From the NCBI RefSeq assembly GCF_025244865.1, contig NZ_CP104272.1:620001-684000 (forward strand): a DNA stretch of 64,000 nucleotides. Reading direction: 5' to 3'. The translations under genes were made by a program, and so were the position numbers. Positions within the stretch are counted from its first letter, which is position 1. Each line of letters begins with the position of its first letter. The notes below the pieces were generated by a model. The model saw only the letters and a list, made by a program, of their open reading frames with translations. It was not told where the DNA came from and made no database searches. The DNA comes from Arthrobacter sp. zg-Y1110 (GTDB lineage: Bacteria > Actinomycetota > Actinomycetes > Actinomycetales > Micrococcaceae). Positions 35,573 to 45,122 of the stretch are shown here, one piece after another.

Positions 35573-35593
35573 GGTTGTTCAACCTTTCGGTTG
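35573..35593. promoter_or_regulatory. Probable ArsR operator
   Basis: Three alternating half-sites, GGTTG (35573-35577), CAACC (35580-35584) and GGTTG (35589-35593), form two overlapping inverted repeats immediately upstream of the arsR-like gene. The pattern fits dimer binding and autorepression. Confidence 0.5.
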
Positions 35594-35689
35594 ACTACGA
35601 AGCTACGCCCGGGCGGGGCGCCGGTCAATGGGTTGCGGCTGGTTTTTCCGGGAGGCCGGCCGGAGACCCGCATAGGCCATTATGGTGCC

Positions 35690-36328
35690 ATGACTGCGAA
35701 TCCCCTTGAGGTCCGTTGGCCCGTCACCACACCCCGCCTCACCATCCGCCCCGCCGTCCTCGAAGACCTGCCGCAGGTATTCGAGTACCGCCGGAAGCCC
35801 GAGGTCGCGCAATGGCTGACGGCCCAGCCCACGGACGTGGATACCTTCGTGGAGCGGCTCGGGCAGCCGGAGCAGCTGGCAGCCATTTTTGTTGTGGAAC
35901 ACGCCGGAACGCTGGTTGGTGACCTCTATCTTGTCCGCCAGGACGCGTGGGCGCAGAAAGAAATAGAGGTATTGGCACGGGGTACGCAGGCGGAGATCGG
36001 CTATGTCATCGCACCGGAATATGCCGGACGGGGATATGCGAGCGAAGCCGTAGCTGAACTGGTGCGCATCTGTTTCGAGGAACTGGGCCTGCGGCGGGTC
36101 GTGGCTGAGTGTTTCGCGGACAACACCGCATCCTGGCGGGTCATGGAAAAAACGGGTATGCGGCGCGAGGGGCGATCCCGGCAGGGGTCCCTACACCGCT
36201 CGGGCCGCTGGCTCGATGACCTTCGCTATGCGCTCCTGGCCGATGAATGGCGCGGCAGGAGGGCGGGGTCTGTCGGCGGAGCCCGCCGGCAGGGACAATG
36301 TCAGGCAGAACCGGTAGGGGAGCCGTGA
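35690..36328 (+). CDS. GNAT-family N-acetyltransferase
   Basis: A 212-residue acetyltransferase from ATG 35690 (MTANPLEVRWPVTTPRLTIRPA). The RimJ-like core contains TPRLTIRPAVLEDLPQVFEYR, the acetyl-CoA loop IGYVIAPEYAGRGYASEAVAEL, and DNTASWRVMEKTGMRREG. It could act on ribosomal proteins, aminoglycosides or other amines. The end overlaps the metallo-hydrolase start by 4 nt, so the two are co-translated. Confidence 0.88.
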   Translation: MTANPLEVRWPVTTPRLTIRPAVLEDLPQVFEYRRKPEVAQWLTAQPTDVDTFVERLGQPEQLAAIFVVEHAGTLVGDLYLVRQDAWAQKEIEVLARGTQAEIGYVIAPEYAGRGYASEAVAELVRICFEELGLRRVVAECFADNTASWRVMEKTGMRREGRSRQGSLHRSGRWLDDLRYALLADEWRGRRAGSVGGARRQGQCQAEPVGEP

Positions 36329-37182
36329 AGAGCAGCCAGTACCGCATGAGCGAACCGGCAGCCGACGTCTTATTCGTGGAGGGCCCGGCGTCGAACTGGA
36401 TCCTCCTGCGCCGGGCCGCGCAGTTCACGCTGATCGACGGCGGCTACCGCGGCGACCTGCCTCTGGTCCTGGCCTCCATCCGCGACGCAGGCCTGGACCC
36501 GGCCGACGCCGTCGCCGTCCTGATTACGCACGCCCACGTGGACCACACGGGAGCCGCCGCCTATTTTTCCCGCGAGTACGGCACGCCCGTCCTCAGCAGC
36601 GCCGCCGAGCATAAGCACCTCTCCGGGGAGGAAAAGTTCTCCGTTACGCCGCTGCAGGTACTGTTCCGCGCCTGGCAGCCCCGGGTCTTCCGCTGGGCGC
36701 GGCACGTGCTGCGCTCCGGCGGGCCGAAGGGCATACCGGTACGGTCGGCGGCCGTCTGGACCGATGACCTGCTGGCCGGGCTTCCCGGACGGCCGGTAGC
36801 GGTCCCGACGCCTGGGCACACCCCCGGGCACACCGCGTTCTACCTCCCGGACGCCAAAGCGGTGGTCACCGGCGACGCCCTGGTCACCGGCCACGCCATC
36901 AGTGCGCGCAGCGGTCCGCAGCTGCTGCATTCAATGTTCCATTACGACGGCGCGCGGGTGGACACTGCACTGGCGGTCCTGGCCGGGCTGGACGCCTGCC
37001 TGCTGCTGCCCGGACATGGTCCTGCGCTCCGCGCCGGGATCCGCGACGCCGTGGACACCGCCCGAAGCCGGCAAGCGGCGAAGCCCGGAAAGGTGGTTGT
37101 TCCCGGCGCCCGGAAAGCCGGCTGGGCGGGCGAACCCAACTACGGCCGGATGGAGCCGGGCGGCGATTCGATGCTTGGGTAA
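36325..37182 (+). CDS. MBL-fold metallo-hydrolase
   Basis: With a GTG at 36325 overlapping the acetyltransferase TGA the protein has 285 residues; an ATG at 36346 is a second option. Metal motifs are complete: THAHVDHTG, PGHTPGHTAFY, VVTGDALVTGH and LLPGHGPALRAG. It resembles glyoxalase II-like or lactonase-like hydrolases. No signal peptide, so cytoplasmic. Substrate unknown. Confidence 0.88.
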   Translation: MKSSQYRMSEPAADVLFVEGPASNWILLRRAAQFTLIDGGYRGDLPLVLASIRDAGLDPADAVAVLITHAHVDHTGAAAYFSREYGTPVLSSAAEHKHLSGEEKFSVTPLQVLFRAWQPRVFRWARHVLRSGGPKGIPVRSAAVWTDDLLAGLPGRPVAVPTPGHTPGHTAFYLPDAKAVVTGDALVTGHAISARSGPQLLHSMFHYDGARVDTALAVLAGLDACLLLPGHGPALRAGIRDAVDTARSRQAAKPGKVVVPGARKAGWAGEPNYGRMEPGGDSMLG

Positions 37183-37253
37183 CGTCTTCCGGCCCGTGTT
37201 CCGCCGCCGTACACTGGCCGCGGAAATCGCACCCGCGAGGAACGGACAGGCGC

Positions 37254-38501
37254 ATGGACGAGCAGGCTGCCCCCGACGATCCGCCCGCCGCCGCAGGCAA
37301 GCGGGACCGGAAACCCCCTGACCCCAAGCGGGCCGCCATCCTCGGTGCCATGTTCCTGATGGCCACCAGCGCCATCGGACCGGGCTTCATCACCCAAACC
37401 ACGGTGTTTACGGTCCAGCTGGGTGCCGCGTTTGCGTTCGCCATCCTGGTCTCGATCCTCGTGGACATTGCCGTGCAGCTGAACGTCTGGCGGATCATCG
37501 GCATTTCCGGCCTGCGTGCCCAGGTCCTGGGGAACAAGGTCCTGCCCGGTGCCGGGCTGGTGCTGGCCATCCTGGTGTTTGTGGGCGGGCTGGTCTTCAA
37601 CATCGGCAACGTAGCCGGAACCGGGCTGGGCCTGAACGCCATGCTCGGGCTGGAACCGCGGATCGGCGCCGGGATTTCTGCCGTTCTGGCCATCCTGATC
37701 TTCCTGTCCAAACGGGCGGGCCTGGCACTGGACCGGGTAGTGGTGGTCCTTGGGATCGTGATGATCCTGTTGATGCTGTACGTGGCGATCATCGCCGGCC
37801 CGCCGGTGGGCAGCGCCCTGAAGAATACCGTGCTGCCGGACCAGGTGGACTTCCTCGCCATCACCACCCTGATCGGCGGCACCGTGGGCGGCTACATCAC
37901 CTATGCCGGCGCGCACCGGATGGTGGATTCGGGCAACTCCGGGCTGGAGAACGTCCGCCCGATCACCCGCGCCGCGCTGCTGGGAGTCATTGTCACCGGC
38001 GTGATGCGGGTGCTGCTGTTCCTGGCCGTGCTGGGGGTGGTGGCGGGCGGGGCGGTGCTGACCGGCGGGAACTTGGCGGCCGATGCCTTCAAGATAGCTG
38101 CCGGCGAGTTCGGCATCCGGCTGTTCGGCATTGTCTTCTGGGCGGCGGCACTGACCTCGGTGATCGGTGCGTCCTACACATCGGTGTCCTTTATTACCAA
38201 GCTCACCACCAGTACTCGTACCCGGAACCTGCTCACGGTGGCCTTCATTGCCGTGTGTGCAGCCGCCTACCTGCTCGCCGGGCAGCCGCCGCAGACCCTG
38301 CTCGTTTTTGCCGGAGCCTTCAACGGGCTGATCCTCCCGCTGGGCTTCGCCGTCCTGCTGTGGGCAGCCTGGCGCCGCAGCGACCTGCTCGCCGGGTACC
38401 GGTATCCGCGCTGGCTGCTGATCGCCGGGGTGCTGGCCTGGCTGCTGACCCTCTACCTCGGCTGGAACTCGGTCGCCGGGCTGATCGACCTCTGGGCGTA
38501 G
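37254..38501 (+). CDS. NRAMP-like transporter lacking canonical metal ligands (copy 1)
   Basis: A 415-residue LeuT-fold protein with about 11 helices. The first helix, MATSAIGPGFITQTTVFTVQ, aligns with the GPAFIASxxYMDPGN helix of NRAMP, but DPGN reads TVQL. Helix 6 (GGTVGGYITYAGAHRM) aligns with TVMPHNLYLHSA, but MPHN reads GGYI. The metal-binding Asp, Asn and Met are therefore absent. B. subtilis YcsG, in the 5-oxoprolinase locus, is the natural comparison, so 5-oxoproline or a related acid is the likely substrate by inference. A close paralogue follows. Confidence 0.88.
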   Translation: MDEQAAPDDPPAAAGKRDRKPPDPKRAAILGAMFLMATSAIGPGFITQTTVFTVQLGAAFAFAILVSILVDIAVQLNVWRIIGISGLRAQVLGNKVLPGAGLVLAILVFVGGLVFNIGNVAGTGLGLNAMLGLEPRIGAGISAVLAILIFLSKRAGLALDRVVVVLGIVMILLMLYVAIIAGPPVGSALKNTVLPDQVDFLAITTLIGGTVGGYITYAGAHRMVDSGNSGLENVRPITRAALLGVIVTGVMRVLLFLAVLGVVAGGAVLTGGNLAADAFKIAAGEFGIRLFGIVFWAAALTSVIGASYTSVSFITKLTTSTRTRNLLTVAFIAVCAAAYLLAGQPPQTLLVFAGAFNGLILPLGFAVLLWAAWRRSDLLAGYRYPRWLLIAGVLAWLLTLYLGWNSVAGLIDLWA

Positions 38502-38570
38502 GGCCACGGCCCTCCCGGCCGTTCCCAGAGGCCCGGGAATGTCCGGGCCGTAACCCCCTGTAAAGACCGT

Positions 38571-38630
38571 GTTAACAATCGCCGGATCGTTCAACAAAAC
38601 GCTTGCGGATTGTTGAACAACCCTTAGACT
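38571..38630 (+). promoter_or_regulatory. Promoter and GntR operator upstream of NRAMP-like copy 2
   Basis: Within 60 bp lie GTTAACAATC (38571-38580), CGTTCAACAAA (38588-38598), and the inverted repeat GGATTGTTGAACAACCC (38607-38623). The last is centred between a -35 TTGCGG (38603-38608) and a -10 TAGACT (38625-38630), spacer 16. The TTGTTnAACAA core is the same as in the palindrome upstream of pxpA (45929-45953). Confidence 0.65.
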
Positions 38631-38680
38631 GCTGGAAGCCCACGTGGCATGCCCCACACCTTCCAGCGATCGGAATCACC

Positions 38681-39898
38681 ATGGACAGCACGTCTACCAA
38701 GGTAAAGGTCCGGCCCAACGCCAAGCGCACGGCCTTACTCGGTGCCATGTTCCTGATGGCCACCAGTGCCATCGGCCCCGGCTTTATCACCCAGACCACG
38801 GTGTTTACGGTCCAGCTGGGTGCCGCGTTTGCGTTCGCCATCCTGGTCTCGATCCTGGTGGACATCGCGGTCCAGCTGAACGTCTGGCGGATCATCGGTG
38901 TCTCCGGCCTGCGCGCCCAGGTTTTGGGCAACAAAGTCCTCCCGGGGGCCGGCTGGGTCCTCGCGGGACTGGTCTTCCTGGGCGGGTTGGTCTTCAACAT
39001 CGGCAACATTGCCGGCACCGGCCTGGGGATGAATGCCATGCTGGGCCTGGACACCAAGATCGGCGGCGCCATCTCCGCCGCCGTCGCCATCTTCATCTTC
39101 CTGTCCAAAAAGGCAGGCCTCGCCCTGGACCGGATTGTGGTGGCACTGGGCGCAGTGATGATCCTGCTGATGCTCTACGTAGCCATCAGCGCCGCGCCGC
39201 CGGTAGGGGAGGCGCTGAAGAACACTGTCCTGCCCGAGCAGGTGGACTTCCTGACCATCACCACGCTGATCGGCGGCACGGTGGGTGGCTACATCACCTA
39301 CGCCGGCGCGCACCGCCTGCTGGATTCGGGCACCACCGGTCCCTCATACGTCAAGGACATCACCAAGGTCTCGATGCTGGGGATCATTGTCACCGGCGTC
39401 ATGCGTGCCCTGCTGTTCCTGGCCATTCTGGGCGTCGTGGCCGGCGGGGTTACCCTGGCCGGCGACAACCTGGCCGCCGACGCGTTCCGGCACGCCGCCG
39501 GCGAGATCGGGCTGCGGATGTTCGGCATCGTGTTCTGGGCTGCGGCACTGACCTCGGTGATCGGCGCGGCCTACACCTCGGTGTCCTTTGTTACGACGCC
39601 GGCCACCAAGGACCGCACGCGCAGCTGGATCACCGTCGGGTTCATTGCCTTCTGCACCGTGGTGTATCTGTTCCTGGGCCAGGCACCGCAGACCCTGCTG
39701 GTCTTCGCCGGTGCGTTCAACGGGTTGATTCTTCCGCTGGGCTTCGGCATCCTGCTCTGGGCGGCCTGGCGGCGCCGGGACCTGCTGCAGGGCTACGAAT
39801 ACCCCAAATGGCTGCTCATCATCGGTGTGCTGGCGTGGGCGCTGACGCTGTTCCTGGGCTGGAACTCGCTCTCCGGCCTCGCCGCACTCTGGCAGTAG
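38681..39898 (+). CDS. NRAMP-like transporter lacking canonical metal ligands (copy 2)
   Basis: A 405-residue paralogue of the upstream gene, highly similar over the whole length (MATSAIGPGFITQTTVFTVQ and GGTVGGYITYAGAHRL are both kept). It has its own promoter with GntR-type operator and is followed after 32 nt by the YcsI-like gene. The ATG at 38681 removes 26 out-of-context residues. As in copy 1 the DPGN and MPHN metal motifs are replaced. Tandem duplication suggests gene dosage or two substrates. Confidence 0.9.
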   Translation: MDSTSTKVKVRPNAKRTALLGAMFLMATSAIGPGFITQTTVFTVQLGAAFAFAILVSILVDIAVQLNVWRIIGVSGLRAQVLGNKVLPGAGWVLAGLVFLGGLVFNIGNIAGTGLGMNAMLGLDTKIGGAISAAVAIFIFLSKKAGLALDRIVVALGAVMILLMLYVAISAAPPVGEALKNTVLPEQVDFLTITTLIGGTVGGYITYAGAHRLLDSGTTGPSYVKDITKVSMLGIIVTGVMRALLFLAILGVVAGGVTLAGDNLAADAFRHAAGEIGLRMFGIVFWAAALTSVIGAAYTSVSFVTTPATKDRTRSWITVGFIAFCTVVYLFLGQAPQTLLVFAGAFNGLILPLGFGILLWAAWRRRDLLQGYEYPKWLLIIGVLAWALTLFLGWNSLSGLAALWQ

Positions 39899-39930
39899 CG
39901 GGCACCGCCCTCCGGAAAGGATGAGCTGAC

Positions 39931-40740
39931 ATGGAAAACCTCACCGACGCGGCGGTATTGAACCCGGCCGGCCTAACACCGGCCGCAGCCCGGGCGATGT
40001 TCCGGGACGGACTGGTCACGCCCACAGCGGGCTGGTCCGCCGGCTACGCGCAGGCCAACCTGATCATCGTGCCCAAGGCGCAGGCCTTCGACGTCCTGTT
40101 GTTCGCCCAGCGCAACCCGAAGTCCTGTCCCATCCTGGGAGTGCTCGACGCAGGGGAAACCGCCGGGCCGCTGCTGGCCGGCGGTGACATCCGCACCGAT
40201 CTGCCCCGCTACACCGTGTACGAAAACGGTGTGAAGGTCGCCGAGCCCACAGACATCACCGGATACTGGCGCGAGGACCTGGTCACCTTCATTGTCGGCT
40301 GCAGCTTCACCTTCGAGGCGGCCCTGCAGGAGGGCGGCATCCGGATCGCCCACATCGACCAGGGCACCAACGTGCCGATGTACCGCACCTCGGTCCGCTG
40401 CGAACCGGCCGGATCCATGGCCGGACCGCTGGTGGTCTCGATGCGGCCGGTGCCCGCCTCGCAGGTGGCCGACGCCGTGCGGATCACCTCCCGCTACCCG
40501 GCGGTGCACGGCGCTCCCGTGCACGTGGGCAATCCGGCGGAGATCGGCATTACCGATCTGGGCCGGCCCGACTTCGGCGAGCCGGTGCAGATTGCCGACG
40601 GGTACGTGCCCGTGTTCTGGGCCTGCGGCGTGACCCCGCAGGCGGCGGTCATGGAGTCGAAGCCGGCGCTGGCCATCGGGCACGCACCGGGGCACATGCT
40701 CATCACCGATGCGCGGGACAGTTCCTACCTGGTCCCGTAG
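39931..40740 (+). CDS. DUF1445 / YcsI-like putative hydro-lyase
   Basis: A 269-residue protein with the DUF1445 core: [47 protein letters not shown], and [33 protein letters not shown]. The family includes the domain of mammalian D-glutamate cyclase, which interconverts D-glutamate and 5-oxo-D-proline, and B. subtilis YcsI of the pxp locus. A role in supplying or clearing D-5-oxoproline fits the neighbours. RBS GGAAAGGATGAG precedes the ATG. Confidence 0.9.
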   Translation: MENLTDAAVLNPAGLTPAAARAMFRDGLVTPTAGWSAGYAQANLIIVPKAQAFDVLLFAQRNPKSCPILGVLDAGETAGPLLAGGDIRTDLPRYTVYENGVKVAEPTDITGYWREDLVTFIVGCSFTFEAALQEGGIRIAHIDQGTNVPMYRTSVRCEPAGSMAGPLVVSMRPVPASQVADAVRITSRYPAVHGAPVHVGNPAEIGITDLGRPDFGEPVQIADGYVPVFWACGVTPQAAVMESKPALAIGHAPGHMLITDARDSSYLVP

Positions 40741-40764
40741 ATCGGCCCGTGCCGTGAGCCGAGC

Positions 40765-41430
40765 CTACGGATGCACGTGCGCCAGCAGCTCGGCCTCGGC
40801 GGAATCCAGGTAGGCCTGCAGCACCTTTGCGGCCTTGGCGCGTTTACCTGCGCGCAGCAGGTCCACCAGCCGGGCGTTCTGCTCCACATAGGTGGAGTGG
40901 AAGTCCGGCTGGCTGCTCATGGCGTGGAACACTAGGCGCATTTCGGCCAGCACCCGGCCCATCACCTGCTGCAGATGCGCGCTGCCGGACATTGCGACCA
41001 GCCCTTGGTGGAAGGCCTGGTTCGCGGCGGCCATTTCCGCCACCGCCCCGCGGGCCTTCGCATCCCGGGCCTGGGCGATCACCGCGTCCAGCCGGTCCAG
41101 GTCCAGTTCCGGGCCCCAGAGCACGGCCGAGGGTTCCAGCATCTTCCGCACCCGGTAGATCTCCCGCACGGCGTCGGCCCCGGGAGCGGCCACGAACACC
41201 CCGCGGTTGGGATAGCGGGTGACGGCGCCTTCAATGCTGAGCATGGTGAACGCCTCGCGCAGGGTATTGCGGGAGACCTGCAGGGACGCGGCCAGCTGCT
41301 GTTCCGAGAGTTTGGTGCCGGGCAGGAGTTCGCCTGCGGCGATGCTGGCGCGCAGCACATCGGCCACCCACACCGTGGTGTTCGCGTGGTCGGCGCGCTC
41401 GATGGTGGCGTCCCCCAGGTTCACAGGCAT
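40765..41430 (-). CDS. GntR-family regulator, FCD subfamily
   Basis: A 221-residue protein with N-terminal wHTH (LLPGTKLSEQQLAASLQVSRNTLREAFTMLSIEGAVTRYPNRGVFV) and an all-helical FCD sensor domain. The FCD holds the expected acidic/His positions (RLDAVIAQ, NQAFHQGLV, H near the end). FCD regulators bind carboxylic acids, so 5-oxoproline is a reasonable ligand. It is convergent with the YcsI-like gene, and is the only regulator in the locus and the prime candidate for the TTGTTnAACAA operators. Confidence 0.9.
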   Translation of the reverse strand: MPVNLGDATIERADHANTTVWVADVLRASIAAGELLPGTKLSEQQLAASLQVSRNTLREAFTMLSIEGAVTRYPNRGVFVAAPGADAVREIYRVRKMLEPSAVLWGPELDLDRLDAVIAQARDAKARGAVAEMAAANQAFHQGLVAMSGSAHLQQVMGRVLAEMRLVFHAMSSQPDFHSTYVEQNARLVDLLRAGKRAKAAKVLQAYLDSAEAELLAHVHP

Positions 41431-41499
41431 CTCCCTAATCTAGCGGCACTAGAGGGTAAACGGATGCCCGGCCGCGGGGAACGGCCGGGCATCCGGGTC

Positions 41500-43236
41500 T
41501 TAGGCGCCGATGGTCCCCAACGAATCCCGGCGGCCGACGGCGGTGCCCGGTTCCAGCCCGGCACGGGCGAAGGTGCCGGCCCGGTGGGCGCGGACGGTGG
41601 TTTCCATCTTCATCGCCTCCAGCACGGCCACCGGATCGCCCTCGGCCAGCTGCGCGCCGTCGTCGGCCAGCCACTTCACCAGGTTCCCGGCCATCGGCGA
41701 GGCGAGCACGCTCTCGTCCGCGGCGCCGGCCTCGGCCGGAGCGGCCGCGGCACCGCCGCCGCCGGCCCGCAGCGCGTTGAGCAGCGCGGCCGGCACACCC
41801 AGGGCCACGGCCTTGCCGTCGACGTCGATGGTCACCGTTTCCCGCTCGGCGCCCGGCAGGGACGCGGCGATTTCCGGCGAGGCGGCCAGCGGCTCGGCGA
41901 ACTCGGACTCGATCCAGGTGGTGTGCACGCCCAGCTGGTCGGGGCGGTTGAACGCCTCCGAGCGCACCACGGCCCGGTGGAAGGGCACCACCGTAGGCAC
42001 GCCGCGGATCACCAGTTCGTCCAGGGCGGCCCGTGCCCGGCGCAGGGCCTGCGGCCGGTCCTCGCCCCAGACAATCAGTTTGGCCATCAGCGAGTCATAC
42101 TCGGCGGGCACCACGGACCCGGAGCGTACGCCGGAGTCCATCCGGATGCCCGGGCCGGTGGGCGGCTCGAAAGTCTCCACGGGGCCGGGGCCGGGCAGGA
42201 ATCCGCGGGCCGGGTCTTCGGCGTTAAGCCGGAATTCGAACGCGTGACCGTGCGGCACAGGATCCTCCGTGAAGGACAGCGGCAGACCGTCGGCAATGCG
42301 GAACTGCTCGCGGACCAGGTCCACGCCGGTGGTTTCCTCGGTGATCGGATGCTCCACCTGCAGCCGGGTGTTCACTTCCAGGAAGCTGATCAGCCCGTCG
42401 GGGGAGACCAGGTATTCCACGGTCCCGGCACCGGTGTAGCCGGCTTCGCGGCAGATGGCCTTGGCGGATTCGTGGATGGTGGCCCGCTGCTCATCGGTGA
42501 GGAACGGGGCGGGGGCTTCCTCCACGAGTTTCTGGTTCCGGCGCTGCAGCGAGCAGTCCCGGGTACCGACGACGACGACGTTGCCGTGCGTGTCGGCCAG
42601 CACCTGGGCCTCCACATGGCGGGGCTTATCCAGGAACCGTTCGGCGAAGCACTCGCCGCGGCCGAAGGCGGACACCGCTTCGCGGACGGCTGATTCGAAG
42701 GCATCCTCGACGTCTTCGAGCCGGCGGGCGATCTTCATGCCGCGGCCGCCGCCGCCGAAGGCCGCCTTGATGGCCACGGGCAGGCCGTGCTCCTCGGCGA
42801 AGGCGCGGACCTGTTCGGCGCTTTGGGCCGGTCCCTCGGTGCCGGGCACCAGCGGGGCTCCGGCGCGGACGGCGATGTCGCGGGCGGTGACCTTGTTGCC
42901 CAGGTCGCGGATGGCCTGCGGGGAAGGCCCGATCCAGGTCAGTCCGGCGTCGAGCACGGCCTGGGCAAACTCGGCGTTTTCGGAGAGGAATCCGTAACCG
43001 GGGTGTACCGCGTCGGCGCCGGCGCGGCGGGCAGCGTCGATCAGTTTGGGGATGTTCAGGTACGTGTCCGCGCCGGCGGAGCCGTGCAGGGGATAGGCCT
43101 CGTCCGCGAGGCGCACGTGCAGGGCATCGGCATCCGGGTCCGAGTACACGGCGGCGGAGCCGATCCCGGCGTCGGCGCAGGCGCGGGCCACGCGCACGGC
43201 AATTTCGCCGCGGTTGGCGATCAGGACCTTCTTCAT
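41500..43236 (-). CDS. Biotin carboxylase with fused biotin carboxyl carrier domain (pxp operon)
   Basis: A 578-residue fusion. The biotin carboxylase part has [24 protein letters not shown], the ATP-grasp Gly loop [11 protein letters not shown], and [22 protein letters not shown]. After an Ala/Gly-rich linker (about residue 490-500) comes a BCCP domain with biotinylation motif EAMKME (Lys543). No acetyl-CoA or propionyl-CoA carboxyltransferase is nearby. Its operon partner is a KipI/KipA fusion, homologous to the carboxyltransferase of urea carboxylase, so the two could form a urea-carboxylase-like enzyme. The start overlaps pxpBC by 4 nt. Confidence 0.92.
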   Translation of the reverse strand: MKKVLIANRGEIAVRVARACADAGIGSAAVYSDPDADALHVRLADEAYPLHGSAGADTYLNIPKLIDAARRAGADAVHPGYGFLSENAEFAQAVLDAGLTWIGPSPQAIRDLGNKVTARDIAVRAGAPLVPGTEGPAQSAEQVRAFAEEHGLPVAIKAAFGGGGRGMKIARRLEDVEDAFESAVREAVSAFGRGECFAERFLDKPRHVEAQVLADTHGNVVVVGTRDCSLQRRNQKLVEEAPAPFLTDEQRATIHESAKAICREAGYTGAGTVEYLVSPDGLISFLEVNTRLQVEHPITEETTGVDLVREQFRIADGLPLSFTEDPVPHGHAFEFRLNAEDPARGFLPGPGPVETFEPPTGPGIRMDSGVRSGSVVPAEYDSLMAKLIVWGEDRPQALRRARAALDELVIRGVPTVVPFHRAVVRSEAFNRPDQLGVHTTWIESEFAEPLAASPEIAASLPGAERETVTIDVDGKAVALGVPAALLNALRAGGGGAAAAPAEAGAADESVLASPMAGNLVKWLADDGAQLAEGDPVAVLEAMKMETTVRAHRAGTFARAGLEPGTAVGRRDSLGTIGA

Positions 43237-45122
43237 GGGGTTCCTTCCGTAAACAGCCCGGCGGTTTCCTCCGCGGAGAGCGGGGCCAGGGTGTCGGGGT
43301 TCGAGAAAACAAAGCGGACCGGGTGTCCGGGCGGCAGCTGGGCGGCAACAGGCAGGTCCTGGGGTACGACGACGGCGATCACCGGGTAGCCGCCGGTGAC
43401 CGGATGGTCGGCCAGGAACAATACGGGCAGGCCCGAAGGCGGCACCTGCAGCGAGCCGGCCACTACGCCTTCGCTGGGCAGTTCCCCGTCCCGGACGCGT
43501 TCCAGCGGGGCGGCGTCGGGGTCAGCCGGGTCGGTGGCGAGCCGCACGCCGATCCGGTTGGACTCATTGGTGGCCAGCCAGATGTGTGCGGTCAGGGCGG
43601 TGGCGGCGTCGGGGCCGAACCAGTCCTGCCGCGGACCAGCGGTGATCCGGAGCAGAGTGGGTGTGCGGCCGTCGCCCAGGGTGCCCGGGGCGGTGCCTTC
43701 GGGCAGGGGAGACGGTTCGGCGGTGCCGACCGGTGCGACGCCGGGAACGTCGCCGACGGGCAGGCGAGTGCCGGCGTCGAGCGGTGCCGGGCCGATGCCG
43801 CTCATCGTGTCGGTGCTGTGGCTGCCCAGCACCGGGTCCACGGCCAGCCCGCCGCGTACGGCAAGGTAGATACGGACGCCGCGGTACGGTGTGCCCAGGC
43901 TCAGGGTTTCCCCGTCCAGCAAGGCAAAGGGCGTGTTCAGCGGTGCGGGCCGGTCCCGTGTGCCGCCTGGGGATACGACGGCGGCCGGTGTCTCCGCTCC
44001 GGACAGTGCCAGGACGGTGTCGCCGTGTGCCGTCAGCTCCAGTCCGCCGAACAGGTTCTCGATCACGGCAGCGTCCGCCGGGTTGCCGACCAGCCGGTTG
44101 GCCTGGCGGGCCGAGCGGGTATCGGCGGCGCCGGCGGCGGAGACGCCGAGGTCCGCATAACCGGGGCGGCCCAAGTCCTGGATCAGGGACTGGAGGCCTG
44201 GATTGCGAACCTCGAGATAGCCGTGGTCATCCTGGGACCTGCCCTCGCCTTGGGTGGGCTGGAAAGTCCCATCGCCCCTTAGCGCTTCGGATCCACCCTC
44301 CTCCTCGCAAGCTCGGAGAGGGGACCCTGATCCTTCGCTGCCTCGTCGTTCCTCACTCGGCGATGCGGGACTCACGGGACTTGCCAGCCCTGTCGCGTTC
44401 AGCGATGCGGGGCTCACGGAATCGCGGGTTCCATTGTCCGCCTTCGCCTGCGATAGAGAGGTGGTAATCAATTCACGGACGGGGTTGAAAATGACTGAAT
44501 CGCCAGGACGGATGAGAGCAGGGTTGGGGCGGGAAAGGTCCCATAGTTTGGCGTTGGTACGGCCGATTAATTGCCAGCCGCCGGGGGAGGTGCGGGGGTA
44601 AATAGCTGAATAGTCGCCGGCGAGGGCCACCGAGCCGGCCGGAACCGCCTTGCGGGGGGTGCTGCGGCGCGGAACGTTCAGCGCCGGATCCCCGCCGACG
44701 AGGTAGGTGAAGCCCGGGGCGAAACCGCCGAACCCGCCGGTCCACGCCGTGCCGGTATGGGCGTTGATGACCGCCTCTTCGGAGAGACCGGTGAGCCGGG
44801 CCACCTCGGCGAGGTCCTCGCCGTCGTACACCGTGTCGATGGTGACCGTGCGGGCGTCGGGCAGTTCGGCGTGGCTGAAGTCCAGGTGCTCCAGGAGCCC
44901 GACGGCGGCCACTGTCTCGCTGCGTCCGGCGAACCGGACCAGCACGGTTCCGGCGGCGGCCAGCGCATCAATCTGGCCGGGCAGGGGCCGGGCCTGCAAC
45001 TGGGCATGGAGGGCGACGACGTCGGCCAGCGAGCCGAGCTCGACCAGCAGGGCCCTGGTGCCGGCGGGGCGGATGGCGCCGATCCGCGGTCCGCCGGTGT
45101 GCGCCTTGGGGGTGGTGCTCAC
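43233..45122 (-). CDS. pxpBC: 5-oxoprolinase subunits B and C fused (KipI-KipA; urea amidolyase family)
   Basis: A 629-residue fusion. Residues 15-215 are the PxpB/KipI half ([47 protein letters not shown]). Residues 302-620 are the PxpC/KipA half ([46 protein letters not shown]). Between them lies an 80-residue Ser/Pro/Gly/Glu-rich insert (about 221-301) unlike either domain. With PxpA it should catalyse ATP-dependent opening of 5-oxoproline to glutamate. It overlaps pxpA and the biotin carboxylase gene by 4 nt each. Homology to the carboxyltransferase part of urea carboxylase is established for the family. Confidence 0.92.
   Translation of the reverse strand: MSTTPKAHTGGPRIGAIRPAGTRALLVELGSLADVVALHAQLQARPLPGQIDALAAAGTVLVRFAGRSETVAAVGLLEHLDFSHAELPDARTVTIDTVYDGEDLAEVARLTGLSEEAVINAHTGTAWTGGFGGFAPGFTYLVGGDPALNVPRRSTPRKAVPAGSVALAGDYSAIYPRTSPGGWQLIGRTNAKLWDLSRPNPALIRPGDSVIFNPVRELITTSLSQAKADNGTRDSVSPASLNATGLASPVSPASPSEERRGSEGSGSPLRACEEEGGSEALRGDGTFQPTQGEGRSQDDHGYLEVRNPGLQSLIQDLGRPGYADLGVSAAGAADTRSARQANRLVGNPADAAVIENLFGGLELTAHGDTVLALSGAETPAAVVSPGGTRDRPAPLNTPFALLDGETLSLGTPYRGVRIYLAVRGGLAVDPVLGSHSTDTMSGIGPAPLDAGTRLPVGDVPGVAPVGTAEPSPLPEGTAPGTLGDGRTPTLLRITAGPRQDWFGPDAATALTAHIWLATNESNRIGVRLATDPADPDAAPLERVRDGELPSEGVVAGSLQVPPSGLPVLFLADHPVTGGYPVIAVVVPQDLPVAAQLPPGHPVRFVFSNPDTLAPLSAEETAGLFTEGTP
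44220..44462. repeat. In-frame low-complexity insert in the PxpB-PxpC linker
   Basis: About 81 codons between the KipI-like and KipA-like domains encode a hydrophilic, Ser/Gly/Glu-rich stretch. A 20-bp unit is repeated with two mismatches at 44360-44379 and 44402-44421 (period 42 bp; protein VSPAS..VSPAS). The stretch is less structured than linkers in unfused homologues and may be an inserted repeat element. Confidence 0.5.

Noticed and set aside
37254..39898. Annotation of the two transporters as manganese importers (MntH)
   Set aside because: The DPGN and MPHN metal motifs are replaced in both, and the context is 5-oxoproline metabolism.
38644..39924. 426-codon plus-strand frame overlapping NRAMP-like copy 2
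   Set aside because: His/Arg/Gly-rich out-of-frame reading of a clear membrane protein gene.
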